Of a stretch of 37,303 bases of DNA, positions 1-8,600 are shown one piece after another; position 1 is the stretch's first letter, and the number at the start of each line of letters is the position of its first letter. Position numbers and translations under genes: made by a program. The stretch is from Actinomadura sp. GC306 (GTDB taxonomy: Bacteria; Actinomycetota; Actinomycetes; Streptosporangiales; Streptosporangiaceae), in the NCBI RefSeq assembly GCF_004348665.1, contig NZ_SMKM01000030.1:1-37303 (forward strand), given 5' to 3'. The notes under the pieces were generated by a model. The model had not been told where the DNA came from, ran no database searches, and worked only from the letters and a program-made list of their open reading frames with translations.

Positions 1-373
1 TCTCCCGCCACCGCGCCGACCGGTCGAGCCGCACGCTGATCTGCACCGCGGCGAACAGGGCCCCGCGCGGCGTATGTTCATAGCAGCGCGCGACGTCGCC
101 CTTGACCTCCAGCGGCCCGACCGACGACGAGAACGGCAACGCCACCCCCTCGAAGCGCTTCCAGTACACCTGGTTCGGCGCGGTGCTGGGAATGCTCTGA
201 TCATTGCCGACCGCGGCACACCCGTCCGGCTTCGCCGCACTCGTCGTGACGGGCGCCGCAGCCTCCGGCGCGTCCACCGCACTCTTCTCAGGCCCCTCCC
301 CCGCACAACCGGTGAGCCCCAAGACAACGACAACAACCGAAAGGCACGCTTTTCTGGACATCTGGCGACTCAT
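1..373 (-). CDS. Secreted lipoprotein, partial (cut by left edge)
   Basis: The minus strand opens with ATG at 373 and stays open to the window edge, giving 124 visible residues. The start MSRQMSRK is followed by a hydrophobic stretch and the lipobox LTGC, so it is a predicted lipoprotein anchored outside the membrane. A low-complexity Ala/Pro/Thr linker follows, then a globular part containing NQVYWKRFEGVALPFS and HTPRGALFAAVQISVRL. That pattern resembles secreted actinobacterial proteins often found with conjugative-element genes (DUF8175-like), but this is from memory only. Function unknown. The C-terminus lies outside the window. No conjugation gene is visible nearby, so the link to a mobile element is only a possibility. 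Confidence 0.75.
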   Translation of the reverse strand, partial: MSRQMSRKACLSVVVVVLGLTGCAGEGPEKSAVDAPEAAAPVTTSAAKPDGCAAVGNDQSIPSTAPNQVYWKRFEGVALPFSSSVGPLEVKGDVARCYEHTPRGALFAAVQISVRLDRSARWRE

Positions 374-831
374 TCCGGGGAGCTGGCACGAGCAGCCGAT
401 GCTAGGCCCAATTGATCACACGGTCCCACCACGTCCAGGCCCGTAATGGCATAACGGCCCGTCCGCCCCAACGCAGCCGCGGGGCCGGAGCAACCCAAGC
501 GTGACCACCGCTCCCCACTCCGTCCAACTCCCCGCAGCCATCACCAACCTGGCCAAGCCCCGAACGGCGCCCACGGCACAACACACCGACCGGACGACGA
601 CAACCGCGCCCCCCTCCACCTTGATCAGGCAGGCCCCCGCTCGTCCCTTCCCTGACGACGGGAGGCAGCGGCGTCGCCCCTGCCGCCGCTCCATTGCCGT
701 CCAACCGAGTCGCCTTTCCCCGGCCATTCCGGTTCCGGCCCCCCCGACTGGCCACCATGCCGCCGGGACGCGGTGCCATAACCTACGCGCATGACTCAAC
801 GCCCAGAGGCGCTGTCGTCTGGGACGAGCCT
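374..831. other. Intergenic region, nothing convincing
   Basis: About 460 bases between the outward-reading lipoprotein and the broken permease gene. Open frames exist on both strands, but they are Pro/Arg/Thr-rich translations typical of noncoding high-GC DNA and show no recognisable motif. Promoters for both flanking genes presumably lie here. No clear -35/-10 pair or hairpin was identified. Confidence 0.5.
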
Positions 832-1550
832 CTGCCGGTCAACGGCGTCCTAGCCGCAGCGATGGCGTTGCTCCTGGCGACCGCGATGACGGTCAGTTAC
901 TTGGGGCAACTCGCGCGCTTCTCACAGCCGGGCTCCGCGCCACCGAACAACTCGCCGCCGTGTCCCTGGCGATCGGTGTCGTCGTCGGCTACGTCTCCCT
1001 GTCGGCCCTGTTCGTGCTCCTGATGTTCGCGGTCGCGGTACGCACCAGCGGCCGCCGCCTCACCAAGGGCCCCTCCTGGTGGTGGACGGCCCTCCCCATC
1101 GGCGCCGGCGCAGCCCCCGTCCTGGCCCTCCTCCTCGCCACGGGACTCCTGCCCCCCAAAGGCATCAGCCTGATCCCCGTCGCAGGAATCCTCATCGGAG
1201 GAGCGCTCACCGCCACCTACCTCTCCGGCCGCCGCGCCCTCGACGAACTGGCCCAACGCCACGGCGAAGTGGAAGCAGCGATGTCCCTCGGCCTCCTATT
1301 CCGCGACGCCCGCCTACTCATCGCCCGCGACAACGCCGCCACCGCACTCGTCCCCGCCATCGACCAGACGCGCACCGCCGGCCTGGTCACCCTGCCCAGC
1401 GCCTTCGTCGGCATGCTCCTCGGCGGCGCCTCCCCGATCGCCGCCGGCGCGGTACAACTCTTCGTCCTGGTCGCCCTACTGGCCACCGAAGCAACCGCCA
1501 CCGTCGTCACCCTGGAATCGGTAGCCCGAGGCACCATCACCACCGACTGA
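832..1550 (+). pseudogene. FetB/UPF0014-type ABC transporter permease, frameshifted
   Basis: The N-terminal part reads in one frame up to about 905 (NGVLAAAMALLLATAMTVSY) and the rest in another from about 907 (ALLTAGLRATEQLAAVSLAI, later MFAVAVRTSGRRL) to the TGA at 1550. Joined, they give a multi-pass membrane protein of the UPF0014/FetB kind, the permease half of an ABC transporter linked to iron export in Escherichia coli. One extra G in the GGGG run at 903-906 would restore one continuous frame. It is therefore either a real one-base deletion or a homopolymer error. The start is uncertain: no good ATG or GTG precedes the first helix, so CTG at 832 was taken, with ATG at 862 as the alternative. 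No partner ATPase gene is visible. Confidence 0.7.
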
Positions 1551-1730
1551 CCCTTCAACCGCCCGACACCGAACACACAAGGCCCCTAGCGTTCCGCGTA
1601 ACGGACACGGTATGACCGGCCCCCTCCTGACCTACGTCATCCAGCTCGGCATCGCCCCGGTAGCCCCTGACCACCCAAGCGCACACGCCCCGCAACGCCG
1701 ACCTGACCAGTCCCCCACCGCAAACGCAAA

Positions 1731-1757
1731 AGCCCTCTTCCAGAGCGGAAGAGGGCT
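1731..1757 (-). terminator. Terminator of tRNA-Arg
   Basis: A perfect 11-bp inverted repeat, AGCCCTCTTCC against GGAAGAGGGCT, with a 5-base loop lies just beyond the tRNA 3' end on the minus strand. It is followed in that direction by TTTTGCGTTTGCG, a moderately T-rich tail. This is a textbook intrinsic terminator. Confidence 0.85.
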
Positions 1758-1767
1758 GCGAGCTGCG

Positions 1768-1840
1768 CGCACCCGAAGGGATTCGAACCCCTAACCTTCT
1801 GATCCGTAGTCAGATGCTCTATCCGTTGAGCTACGGGTGC
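1768..1840 (-). tRNA. tRNA-Arg(ACG)
   Basis: The minus strand folds into a full cloverleaf. The acceptor stem GCACCCG pairs with CGGGTGC, the anticodon stem TCTGA/TCAGA encloses loop CTACGGA with anticodon ACG, and the T arm is AGGGG-TTCGAAT-CCCTT. The discriminator base is G and no CCA is encoded. The ACG anticodon (wobble A normally modified to inosine) reads CGN arginine codons. A TACAGT hexamer on the minus strand (1852-1857) could be its -10 box. Confidence 0.95.
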
Positions 1841-1910
1841 CTGCCGGGATTACTGTACCGGCTCGGCGTACCGGACGGCGAATCGGTTGCGCAGGACACA
1901 CGAGCGGCCA

Positions 1911-1926
1911 TGTGACCTGAGTCACA
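1911..1926 (+). promoter_or_regulatory. CRP/FNR-type palindrome
   Basis: TGTGACCTGAGTCACA matches the CRP consensus TGTGA-N6-TCACA exactly, with perfect 6-base arms around CTGA. It lies about 100 bases upstream of the lipoprotein gene at 2029 and about 70 bases upstream of the divergent tRNA-Arg. Actinobacterial Crp proteins recognise closely related palindromes. Regulation of the lipoprotein gene is inferred; no regulator is encoded nearby. Confidence 0.55.
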
Positions 1927-2028
1927 CAACTTTCCCTGACCAAGATGCGACAAAAGGGTGTCGGGACGTGAGCCGCCTGCAAGGTTTGACTCCGTTCAAA
2001 GCCCAAATCCCCCCAGAGGAGATCCCCC

Positions 2029-2457
2029 ATGCGTATGTCCGCCACCAAGCTCGTCGGCGTCCTCGCCGTCGGTGGCCTGATGCTCGGTTCCACCGGCTGC
2101 GGTGCGGTCGAGACCATCACCGGCGGCAAGAAGACGACCGCCTGCAAGAACATCGAGAAGGAGCTGCGGAGCTTCTCCACCAGCGGCATGGCGATGTCGT
2201 CGCCGGGCGGCGCCGATCAGACCGCTCAGAAGTTCTCCGACACCGCCGCCAAGATCCGCTCGGAGGGACAGGGTGCCGGCGGGGACGTCGAGACCGCCGC
2301 GACGGCCTTCGCGGGCGACCTGGACAAGACGGCGGAGCTGCTGCGCCAGATGACCTCCGGCAACACGAACCTGCAGCAGCCCGACACCGCGGCCATGCGG
2401 CAGCACGGCAACGACCTCGCCGAGGCGTGCGGCTTCTCCGCCTTCCGCCTGGGCTGA
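2029..2457 (+). CDS. Small secreted lipoprotein
   Basis: 142 residues with a signal peptide MRMSATKLVGVLAVGGLML and the lipobox GSTGC, so it should be lipid-anchored on the outer face of the membrane. A strong ribosome binding site, AGAGGAG, sits 7 bases before the ATG. The mature part contains only one or two further cysteines (TACKNIE and AEACGFS) that could form a disulfide. It is largely helical, with repeated Ala/Thr/Asp/Lys heptad-like patterns. I do not recognise the family; it resembles the small helical lipoproteins of actinomycetes with no assigned role. It stands alone between two tRNA genes, with the CRP-type palindrome about 100 bases upstream. Confidence 0.8.
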   Translation: MRMSATKLVGVLAVGGLMLGSTGCGAVETITGGKKTTACKNIEKELRSFSTSGMAMSSPGGADQTAQKFSDTAAKIRSEGQGAGGDVETAATAFAGDLDKTAELLRQMTSGNTNLQQPDTAAMRQHGNDLAEACGFSAFRLG

Positions 2458-2549
2458 CCACCAGCGGTCCGTTCCCGCGGCCCCGGGAGCGAACCACTTC
2501 GCCCAACACCGGATCTCGGACTATGCTGCTGGGACCCGCAGGCCAGGCT

Positions 2550-2579
2550 TTGCCGGTCGCCACGCCGACCCGGTAACCT
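2550..2579 (+). promoter_or_regulatory. Candidate promoter of tRNA-Ser
   Basis: TTGCCG (2550-2555) and TAACCT (2574-2579) are separated by 18 bases and end 20 bases before the tRNA. They resemble the -35 and -10 boxes of a housekeeping sigma promoter. No transcription data are available. Confidence 0.45.
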
Positions 2580-2599
2580 GTCTGAGCCTGATGGCTACT

Positions 2600-2688
2600 G
2601 GAGGATTCGCCTAGTCCGGTCTATGGCGCCGCACTGCTAATGCGGTTTGGGTGCAAGCCCATCCGGGGTTCAAATCCCCGATCCTCCG
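2600..2688 (+). tRNA. tRNA-Ser(GCT)
   Basis: A class II tRNA with a long variable arm. The acceptor stem GGAGGAT pairs with ATCCTCC, the anticodon stem CCGCA/TGCGG encloses CTGCTAA with anticodon GCT, and the variable arm is built on GGGTGCAAGCCC. The T arm is CGGGG-TTCAAAT-CCCCG and the discriminator is G. The 3' CCA is encoded (2689-2691). It reads AGC and AGU serine codons. Confidence 0.95.
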
Positions 2689-2698
2689 CCACTCTGAC

Positions 2699-2740
2699 CA
2701 GGGACTTCGTCCGAGATCGAGATCTTGGACGAAGTCCCTG
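2699..2740 (+). terminator. Terminator of tRNA-Ser
   Basis: A perfect 14-bp stem (CAGGGACTTCGTCC and its complement) begins eight bases after the encoded CCA. Its 14-base interior can itself pair (AGATC/GATCT), so the whole element folds as one long hairpin. No strong T tract follows, as is often seen in high-GC actinobacteria. Confidence 0.8.
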
Positions 2741-3103
2741 TCGCATTCCAGATGTCCGTCTTCCGGGGCTGGTGTGGCCATGGTGGGCCCGGGAGGTCGG
2801 TGGAGTGCGCTCGTCCCCGGCTGAGACCGAGTACTCGCCTTCGGGGACTTGGTTACCATGCGTGTACGTCGCGCCTGTTGCGGCGGTCCGCGGGTGAGGT
2901 CACGTTGGCGGCTGCAGCACGTGGTTCCGGCCGCGGCCGTACAGCCCGGGTCGCCTCTGGCAGCGCCGAGGTCTAGGTGTCCCCGGCGGTGAACGAGTGG
3001 CGGGCCTGGCCCTGCGTCTCGCTGATCACTTCCACGTCGACGTTGCCCAGTCGGCCAGGCTCACCTTCTTAGCTATAGACCAGACGAGCGCCATATATGG
3101 CGT
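2741..3103. other. Intergenic region with a possible gene remnant
   Basis: No intact gene is seen in these 363 bases. On the minus strand, 2973-3068 reads an open stretch without a start codon, ending in TAG and containing RLGNVDVEVISETQGQARH and SFTAGDT. This looks more protein-like than its surroundings and could be the C-terminal fragment of a lost gene. The rest shows only Arg/Pro/Gly-rich frames. It separates the tRNA genes from the operon ending at 3104, so it may be one end of an insertion. Confidence 0.35.
3089..3102. repeat. 14-bp perfect palindrome
   Basis: CGCCATATATGGCG is a perfect palindrome with an AT-rich centre, lying one base beyond the stop codon of the gene at 3104-3772. 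It could help end transcription or bind a protein. It is too short to be sure that it matters. Confidence 0.35.
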
Positions 3104-3772
3104 TCAGTCATCGACGGGGTCGACGCCTCCGTGTAGTCCCCAGTCGTCAAGGCCGGAGTAGATCAGGGCGGTGCGTGCACGGGGGAAGTCGAGTGCCGTG
3201 GCCTCCCCCGTGTAGAGCGCCACCAGCGAGTCGGGGCCTCTCCACCAGGTGTCCGCCAGCCCCATCACTTCGCGTACCGGCTCGTAGCCGTCCAGTTCGA
3301 TGCCGTCGACGTCGTCGCCGACGAGCCTGGTGATCTGGGTCGCCCACTCGGATGCGTGGTGGGCCAGGGCGAGCGACTCCACCCAGCCTTCGACGGTCGC
3401 ATGGAGAGGCGCCCACTTGTCTGCATGGACGCCGAACTCACCGGAGGGACTAATCATGAAACCGTACGGGACGGCGGTCCGCTGCATCCCGGCTTCGAAC
3501 CACCACCCCGCGGAGTCCGGTTCAGGAGAGTCCGGATCGAGGTACTTGGGGCCGCCGTCGTACAAGGGTGCGGGCGGCAGGAGCAGACCGCCCCAGCGTT
3601 GCTGGTACGCCGCCATCCGGTCGATCACTGCCGCGGGGATGTCCCGCTCAAGCCACCACTGCCTGTTCTCTTCGACGGGCCGGACGTCGACCTTGACGCC
3701 ATGCGTGCCGATGAACGACCGGGCTCGTCGGGTCAGCCCTTCGGGCACGTCGTCGATGAGGTGAACACTCAC
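3104..3772 (-). CDS. Uncharacterised acidic protein, end of the YhaO/YhaN-like operon
   Basis: 222 residues starting at GTG 3772, only 23 bases after the stop of the 579-residue gene, so it is probably the last gene of the operon. No strong ribosome binding site precedes it. The protein is rich in Trp and acidic residues, with no signal peptide or membrane segment. Motifs include RWGGLLLPPAPLYDGGPKY near residue 60, FMISPSGEFGVHADKWAPLH near 105, and YSGLDDWGLHGG near the C-terminus. The WG and FG strings and the acidity recall the style of SUKH-type immunity or regulatory proteins, but I cannot place the family. A role as regulator or antidote for the upstream nuclease genes is only inferred from position. 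Confidence 0.7.
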   Translation of the reverse strand: MSVHLIDDVPEGLTRRARSFIGTHGVKVDVRPVEENRQWWLERDIPAAVIDRMAAYQQRWGGLLLPPAPLYDGGPKYLDPDSPEPDSAGWWFEAGMQRTAVPYGFMISPSGEFGVHADKWAPLHATVEGWVESLALAHHASEWATQITRLVGDDVDGIELDGYEPVREVMGLADTWWRGPDSLVALYTGEATALDFPRARTALIYSGLDDWGLHGGVDPVDD

Positions 3773-3795
3773 CCGGGGAACACTACTGGTAGCCG

Positions 3796-5535
3796 TTATT
3801 CCGAACGTGTGGTCGCTTTTCCTGGGGCGCCCCCGTCCTTGTTGCTCGCCTCGAGGGCGGGTTGGTGGAGTTGTTGTAGTTCGTCGCGTTCCGTGGCCGG
3901 GATGCTCATTGATTCGGCGAGCGCGGCGGCGAGTGCGTTCACTTGGGTGTTGTCGATGTCGGCTTGGAAGATCAAGCGGAGGTTCTCTTCGGGGGTGATG
4001 ATGTCGATGGCTGAGCGTCCGCTTCCGTCTTGGGCGGGTGCTCGGACGTAGCGCACTTGGTCTAACGAGATGTCTTGACCGATCTGGCCGTGCTTGCGGA
4101 ACGTGCTCGCCTTGGCCGTGATTACCCGGCGGTCCGTGACGGCGACCAGGTTCTTTGCCGCCTTGTCGATCGCTGCCGTCACCCTGTCTTTAGTTGTCAC
4201 CACTTTCTCCTTCGCACCGCCGGAGGCGGCGCCGAAAGAGGCGAGGACGTCGAGCTGTTCGGGGAAGCCCAGGACGCGAAGGGTTTCTCCGTCCTCCAGG
4301 AGCCATCGCAGGGTGCGGAGGTACGGTTCCTGGTCCAGGGAGGGTGGTGCGCAGTTCACTGCCGGAGCCTCCAGCGGGGGCACCGGGGGGTGGAGTGCGT
4401 CGGCAAGGGGTTCGATCGCCTCAAGGAGTTGGGTGCAGGTCAGGCGGGCGGCCTTGGTGTCCCTCCGGCTGCGGGTCAGGGGCATCGTCGCGCGGCCGGG
4501 CAGTTCGGCGATGATGCGCAGCTCACGCGTCAGGGAGTAGACGAGGGTTCGCATCTCGGTCAGCGCGGAGTCGCGTTCCGAGCGCGTGTCGCGCTCGATG
4601 ACCTCGACGAGCCCCGCTTCGTCCTCGCGGCCGGCGGCGCTCACCTTCGCGGCGCGCAGCACCTGGTGTTTGGTCCATGCTTCGAGGGACGAGCGGAGGG
4701 CGTAAGCGTCGAAGACGATGGCCTCGGCGTTCGTTTCGAGATACTCGCGGCGGTCTCGCGCGCCGAGCTGCCTGATTTCCCGGACGTGTACGCCGACCTT
4801 CTCTCGGTATTGGTCACGCGCCTTGAGGAGATCTGGTCCCCTGGTCGCGACGGCCTCCCACACGTGCGGGGTGACCAGTTCGAGCTCCTGTGCCTCGCTG
4901 AATGCGGTCTCGATGGCTTTCACGAGTCCGGTGAGCGCGGACCACTGGTCATGGTGAATTTCCGTTAGAACCTGGCTTGTCAGCGCGATGTTCTTTCTGG
5001 CGAGGCCCGCGACCTCGCTCAGTTGCAGCTGGAGGGCGACCATGGCGAGTGCCGGGCCGATGGTCGCCAGCTTCTGCGCCGTGCTCAGCTTGGTGATCGG
5101 GATGAGACGCGCCTGGTGGACGATCTTGCCGTTGAGGAAGACCGCTCCGATGTTCGCGCCGTCCTTGACGGCGAGCGTTCCACCGGCGTTCAGTATTGCC
5201 TGCGTTGCGTCGGAGACCCGGTAGACCCCCTCCACGCTGGCGAACGCGTTCGCGAGGTTGCCGCCCAGGTTCGCGGCGTTTCCAGCCGTGGCGAGGAACG
5301 TGGAGATCTTCTCCTGATCCGTGACGGACAGGAGCCTGGAGTCGACCGGATCCAATTCAAGGTCGGCCTTGAGCTTTTCCGGTACCTCACCGAAGGCGAA
5401 GACGACTCCGGGAAGCACCTCCGCCAGAACCGTCGAGGCGGGTGCCGAATCGTCCACCTCCGGCGAGCCCGCCGTATCGGGCTGGCCGTTCTCCTCAGGC
5501 TCGCGGCCATCCGTCGAATCTAAAGAGTCCTGCAT
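3796..5535 (-). CDS. 579-residue protein with C-terminal PH-like domain
   Basis: Starts at ATG 5535 with an AAGGAG site 5 bases upstream, 66 bases after the SbcC/YhaN-like gene. The first 40 residues are acidic and disordered. Residues about 80-340 are mainly helical and contain a hydrophobic stretch (IGPALAMVALQLQLSEVAGL) that may be a buried or membrane-contacting helix. Two Gly/Ala-rich hairpin-like segments around residues 85-130 (AGNAANLGGNLANAF) stand out. Residues about 455-545 (KNLVAVTDRRVITAKAS, later SAIDIITPEENLRLIFQAD) have the strand pattern of a bacterial PH-like (bPH/YokE-type) domain. The tail is disordered. It encodes no obvious enzyme. Its fixed place after a YhaN-like ATPase suggests an accessory or sensing partner. 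Confidence 0.75.
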   Translation of the reverse strand: MQDSLDSTDGREPEENGQPDTAGSPEVDDSAPASTVLAEVLPGVVFAFGEVPEKLKADLELDPVDSRLLSVTDQEKISTFLATAGNAANLGGNLANAFASVEGVYRVSDATQAILNAGGTLAVKDGANIGAVFLNGKIVHQARLIPITKLSTAQKLATIGPALAMVALQLQLSEVAGLARKNIALTSQVLTEIHHDQWSALTGLVKAIETAFSEAQELELVTPHVWEAVATRGPDLLKARDQYREKVGVHVREIRQLGARDRREYLETNAEAIVFDAYALRSSLEAWTKHQVLRAAKVSAAGREDEAGLVEVIERDTRSERDSALTEMRTLVYSLTRELRIIAELPGRATMPLTRSRRDTKAARLTCTQLLEAIEPLADALHPPVPPLEAPAVNCAPPSLDQEPYLRTLRWLLEDGETLRVLGFPEQLDVLASFGAASGGAKEKVVTTKDRVTAAIDKAAKNLVAVTDRRVITAKASTFRKHGQIGQDISLDQVRYVRAPAQDGSGRSAIDIITPEENLRLIFQADIDNTQVNALAAALAESMSIPATERDELQQLHQPALEASNKDGGAPGKATTRSE

Positions 5536-5601
5536 GCGATTCTCCTTGCGCGGGGGCGAAACACGGCCGGGGCTGGCGGCAGACTACGGCACGCCGTCCT
5601 G

Positions 5602-8600
5602 TCATTCGGGGCGGGCGGGTAGGTGGTGGACGTGGCAGCGGTCCTTGGGGAGTTCCTTGGCGGCGCTGCGGATGACGTGTTCGTGGTGCGTGAAGACGAT
5701 GACCTGGAATCGGTCGGCCATGCCGTCGAGGACGTGCAGGGCCGCCTCCGTTCGCCGTTCGTCGAAGGTCATGAAGATGTCGTCGACGGCGATCGGGAGC
5801 GCGTTGCCTGCTGCGGCATGGCGTTCGAGGGTGGCGAGGCGCAGCGCCAGGTAGAGCTGGTCGCGGGCGCCCTCGCTGAGTGCGGTGGGAGCCAGCGTTC
5901 CCGTGGACGACTTGGCGCGGATGCTCGGACGCTCCTCGTCCGACATTTCAAGCCCGGTGTAGGAGCCGCGAGTCAGCTTGGCGAACATGTCGGAGGCCAG
6001 CGCCAGCACGGGTTCCTGGTCGTTAGTCCGGTACTCCTCCATGCAGGCGTGAATGGCGACCTTCGCGGCTTCCAGGCGCAGGTATTCCTCGGCGTTCTCG
6101 GCCAGTTCGGCACAGAGTTGGGCGATGTCCGCCTCGGCGCGGGCGGCGTCGCCGCCCCCGTCCAGTCCGTCGAGTAGCTGCCGTCGCGCCAGGCGCTTTT
6201 CGAGCCAGTCGGCGCTCGCGGCCTCCAGCTCCTTGATCTCCTCGTCGAGTCCGGCCAGTTCTTCGGCCAGTTCGTCCGCGGACGTCTCTCCCGCCTGCTC
6301 GCGGAGCACGACGAGTTCCTGCCCTTCGGGGAGCGTCTGCCGGATGTTCGCGAGGGCAGTGGACTTCTCTCGCAGGTCGACGGCACGCTGTGCGGCGGCC
6401 TCCAGCTCGGCGATCGAGGCCAGGCCGAGGCGCGCGGAGAAGTCCTGCAAACGGCTTTCAAGTCCGCTCAGTTCGGCCTTGGCCTTGTCGACCCGCTCGG
6501 CGAAGTCGGCCTTTTGTTCGAGCAGGTCCTTGCGTCGCTGCGCGCCTTCCCGTTGCTTCTGCAGGTCCTGTTCCAGCGTTTCGATGGCCTGTTGCCAGCC
6601 CGTGACGGAGGCGGGCACGTCCCGGCAACAGGCATTGAACGTGTCCTTCAACCGGTCCTCGAACTCGGAGATCCGCTGCTCGCCTTGGCGGAGTTTCCGC
6701 TCCGCTGCCTCGGCGTCATCGACCTCCGCAGCCACGTGGAGCAGTGTTTCCAGGTCGGTGAGAGCGGCGTCGAAGTCGCGGTCGGCGGCGAGTCCCGCGC
6801 TGGTCAGGAACCGCTGCCAATGCCCATCGTGGTCGGCGAGAGCCTTTTCGGCTTCTTCCTTCGCGGATTCCGCTTCTATGAGTTCGGCTTCCGCGCTTGC
6901 CATCTGGCGCTCCAGGGCCGCCCTGTCTTGGGTGGTTCGCTCGTGTTCCTGAAGGCGCTTACGTGCCGTCTCCTTCATCTCGGCGAACATCGCGGACGCC
7001 TGGGCCGTCCCGTCGACGGCCGGCGTTTCCGCATCGAGGCGAAGCAGGTACTGGAGCCTGGCCGTGTGGGCGTTGAGGCGGTCACGCTGGCCTTCCAGCT
7101 CGATGCCGAGATCCTGGAGGTCCCGCGCGTCGGCTTGGAGCCGGCCGAAATCGTCCAGCACCTTCGACCCCTGTTCGATGCCGGGCACCGGGGCCGGATA
7201 CCTCTCCCACAGCGATTCCCAGTGCCGCTGCTCCAGTTCCTGCTCGGCGGCCACATCGTCCACGGCCGCCTGATGACCGGGGACGACGACGGTTTCCAGG
7301 TCGGTGATCTCGCGCGAGAGTTCGGCCCGCTTGTTGACGGTCTCCGCGTGCCGCAGCATCAGGTCGGCGGTGTCGTCGGCTCGCCGGACGGCCTCACGAA
7401 GCGCTTCCATGCCACTCGGATCATCGGGCGAACTCCCGATGAGGTCGTCGCGCTCGGCGCGCCGCGCGCGCAGTTCGTCGTGTGTCGGCGGTGCATCGTC
7501 GGTCACCAGGCGCTGGAGGGCGCGCCGGCACTTCGCCAGCTGCCGCTGCGCCCCGTCGAGTTCTCCGCGGCGGTCGCGGAGACGTTCCGCGAGGTTCTGG
7601 GAGGCCCGCACGGCTGCGGTGACCTGCTCCGGGTCGGGTGGCCGCAGCTCGAGGACGCCTTCGGGCGGCAGCTCGGGCAGTTCGAGCCGGTTCCGTGCCT
7701 GGCGGAACCGGCGGTCCAGCTTCTTCTCCTCGGCCTCGGTGTCGGCGAGCTTCTCTGACAGGCCGGCGGGGATGGACATGTAGGCGTCCTGCAACTGCGA
7801 GACGTCCTCACCTGCTGGGAGGGCACTGAGCTCCTTGTCGAATCGCTCGTGCTTGTCCCGGCAACGTTGCACCGCGTCCCGCTCGTGATTGAGGTTCTCG
7901 CGGAGCGTCCGGCCTTGATCGCGAAGCGTCTGCCCTTCCCCGCGGAGGGTGTCCGGGAGCCGGTAGAGCCCTTCGTCGACGAGGGTCGCCCGCGGGTGGA
8001 CGGTACGCAGTCGCGACTCCGCCTGGACGCGCTTGCCGGAGAGCTCGTCGACCGCCGCGTTCTGCCGGTCCAGCTCGTCGAGGATCGCTGTGATGTCCCT
8101 GGCCAGTTTTTCGATCGCGGCGGCGTGCGGGAGGAGGGAGTCGTCCTGGTCTGTTTCGGAGAGCTGCCGCTCGGTTCGCTCAAGGTGGACAGCGTTGACC
8201 GAGCGCATTGTGATGTGTTCACTTCGCAGCTGGAGCAGTTCGGGGAGTGCCGCGCGGATGTCATCGGGAGCCACCGGCCCCTGGGCGCTGATCTCCTTGA
8301 TCTGCCTTTCGAGGTCGCGGCATTGGGCCAGCGCGGGCAGATTCTCCTGGAGTCGGTGCTTGGCGGCCTGCCGCCGCCGGGCGGCCCGTAGTTCGGCCTT
8401 CGTTTCGCTCAGGCGCCGCTCGGCCTCGTCCGCGGCCTGTTCGGCGTCCCGGTACTGCTCGGGGCGGAGGACCGCCTCACGGAACCGCTGCCGGACGTCC
8501 TTCAGCCGGTCCATCGAGGCATTGATCGCGGGCTTCTTCCCCGTCCGCAGCCACAGCTCGCGCTGCCGGGCCTCGATCTTGTCCAGGACGGCGTTGAGGC

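Noticed and set aside
402..799. Open frames on both strands between the first two genes
   Set aside because: Arg/Pro/Gly-rich translations with no motif, typical of chance frames in high-GC DNA.
1768..3103. tRNA genes as an attachment site for an integrated element
   Set aside because: I found no second copy of either tRNA 3' end in the window and no integrase gene, so integration at these tRNAs cannot be supported.
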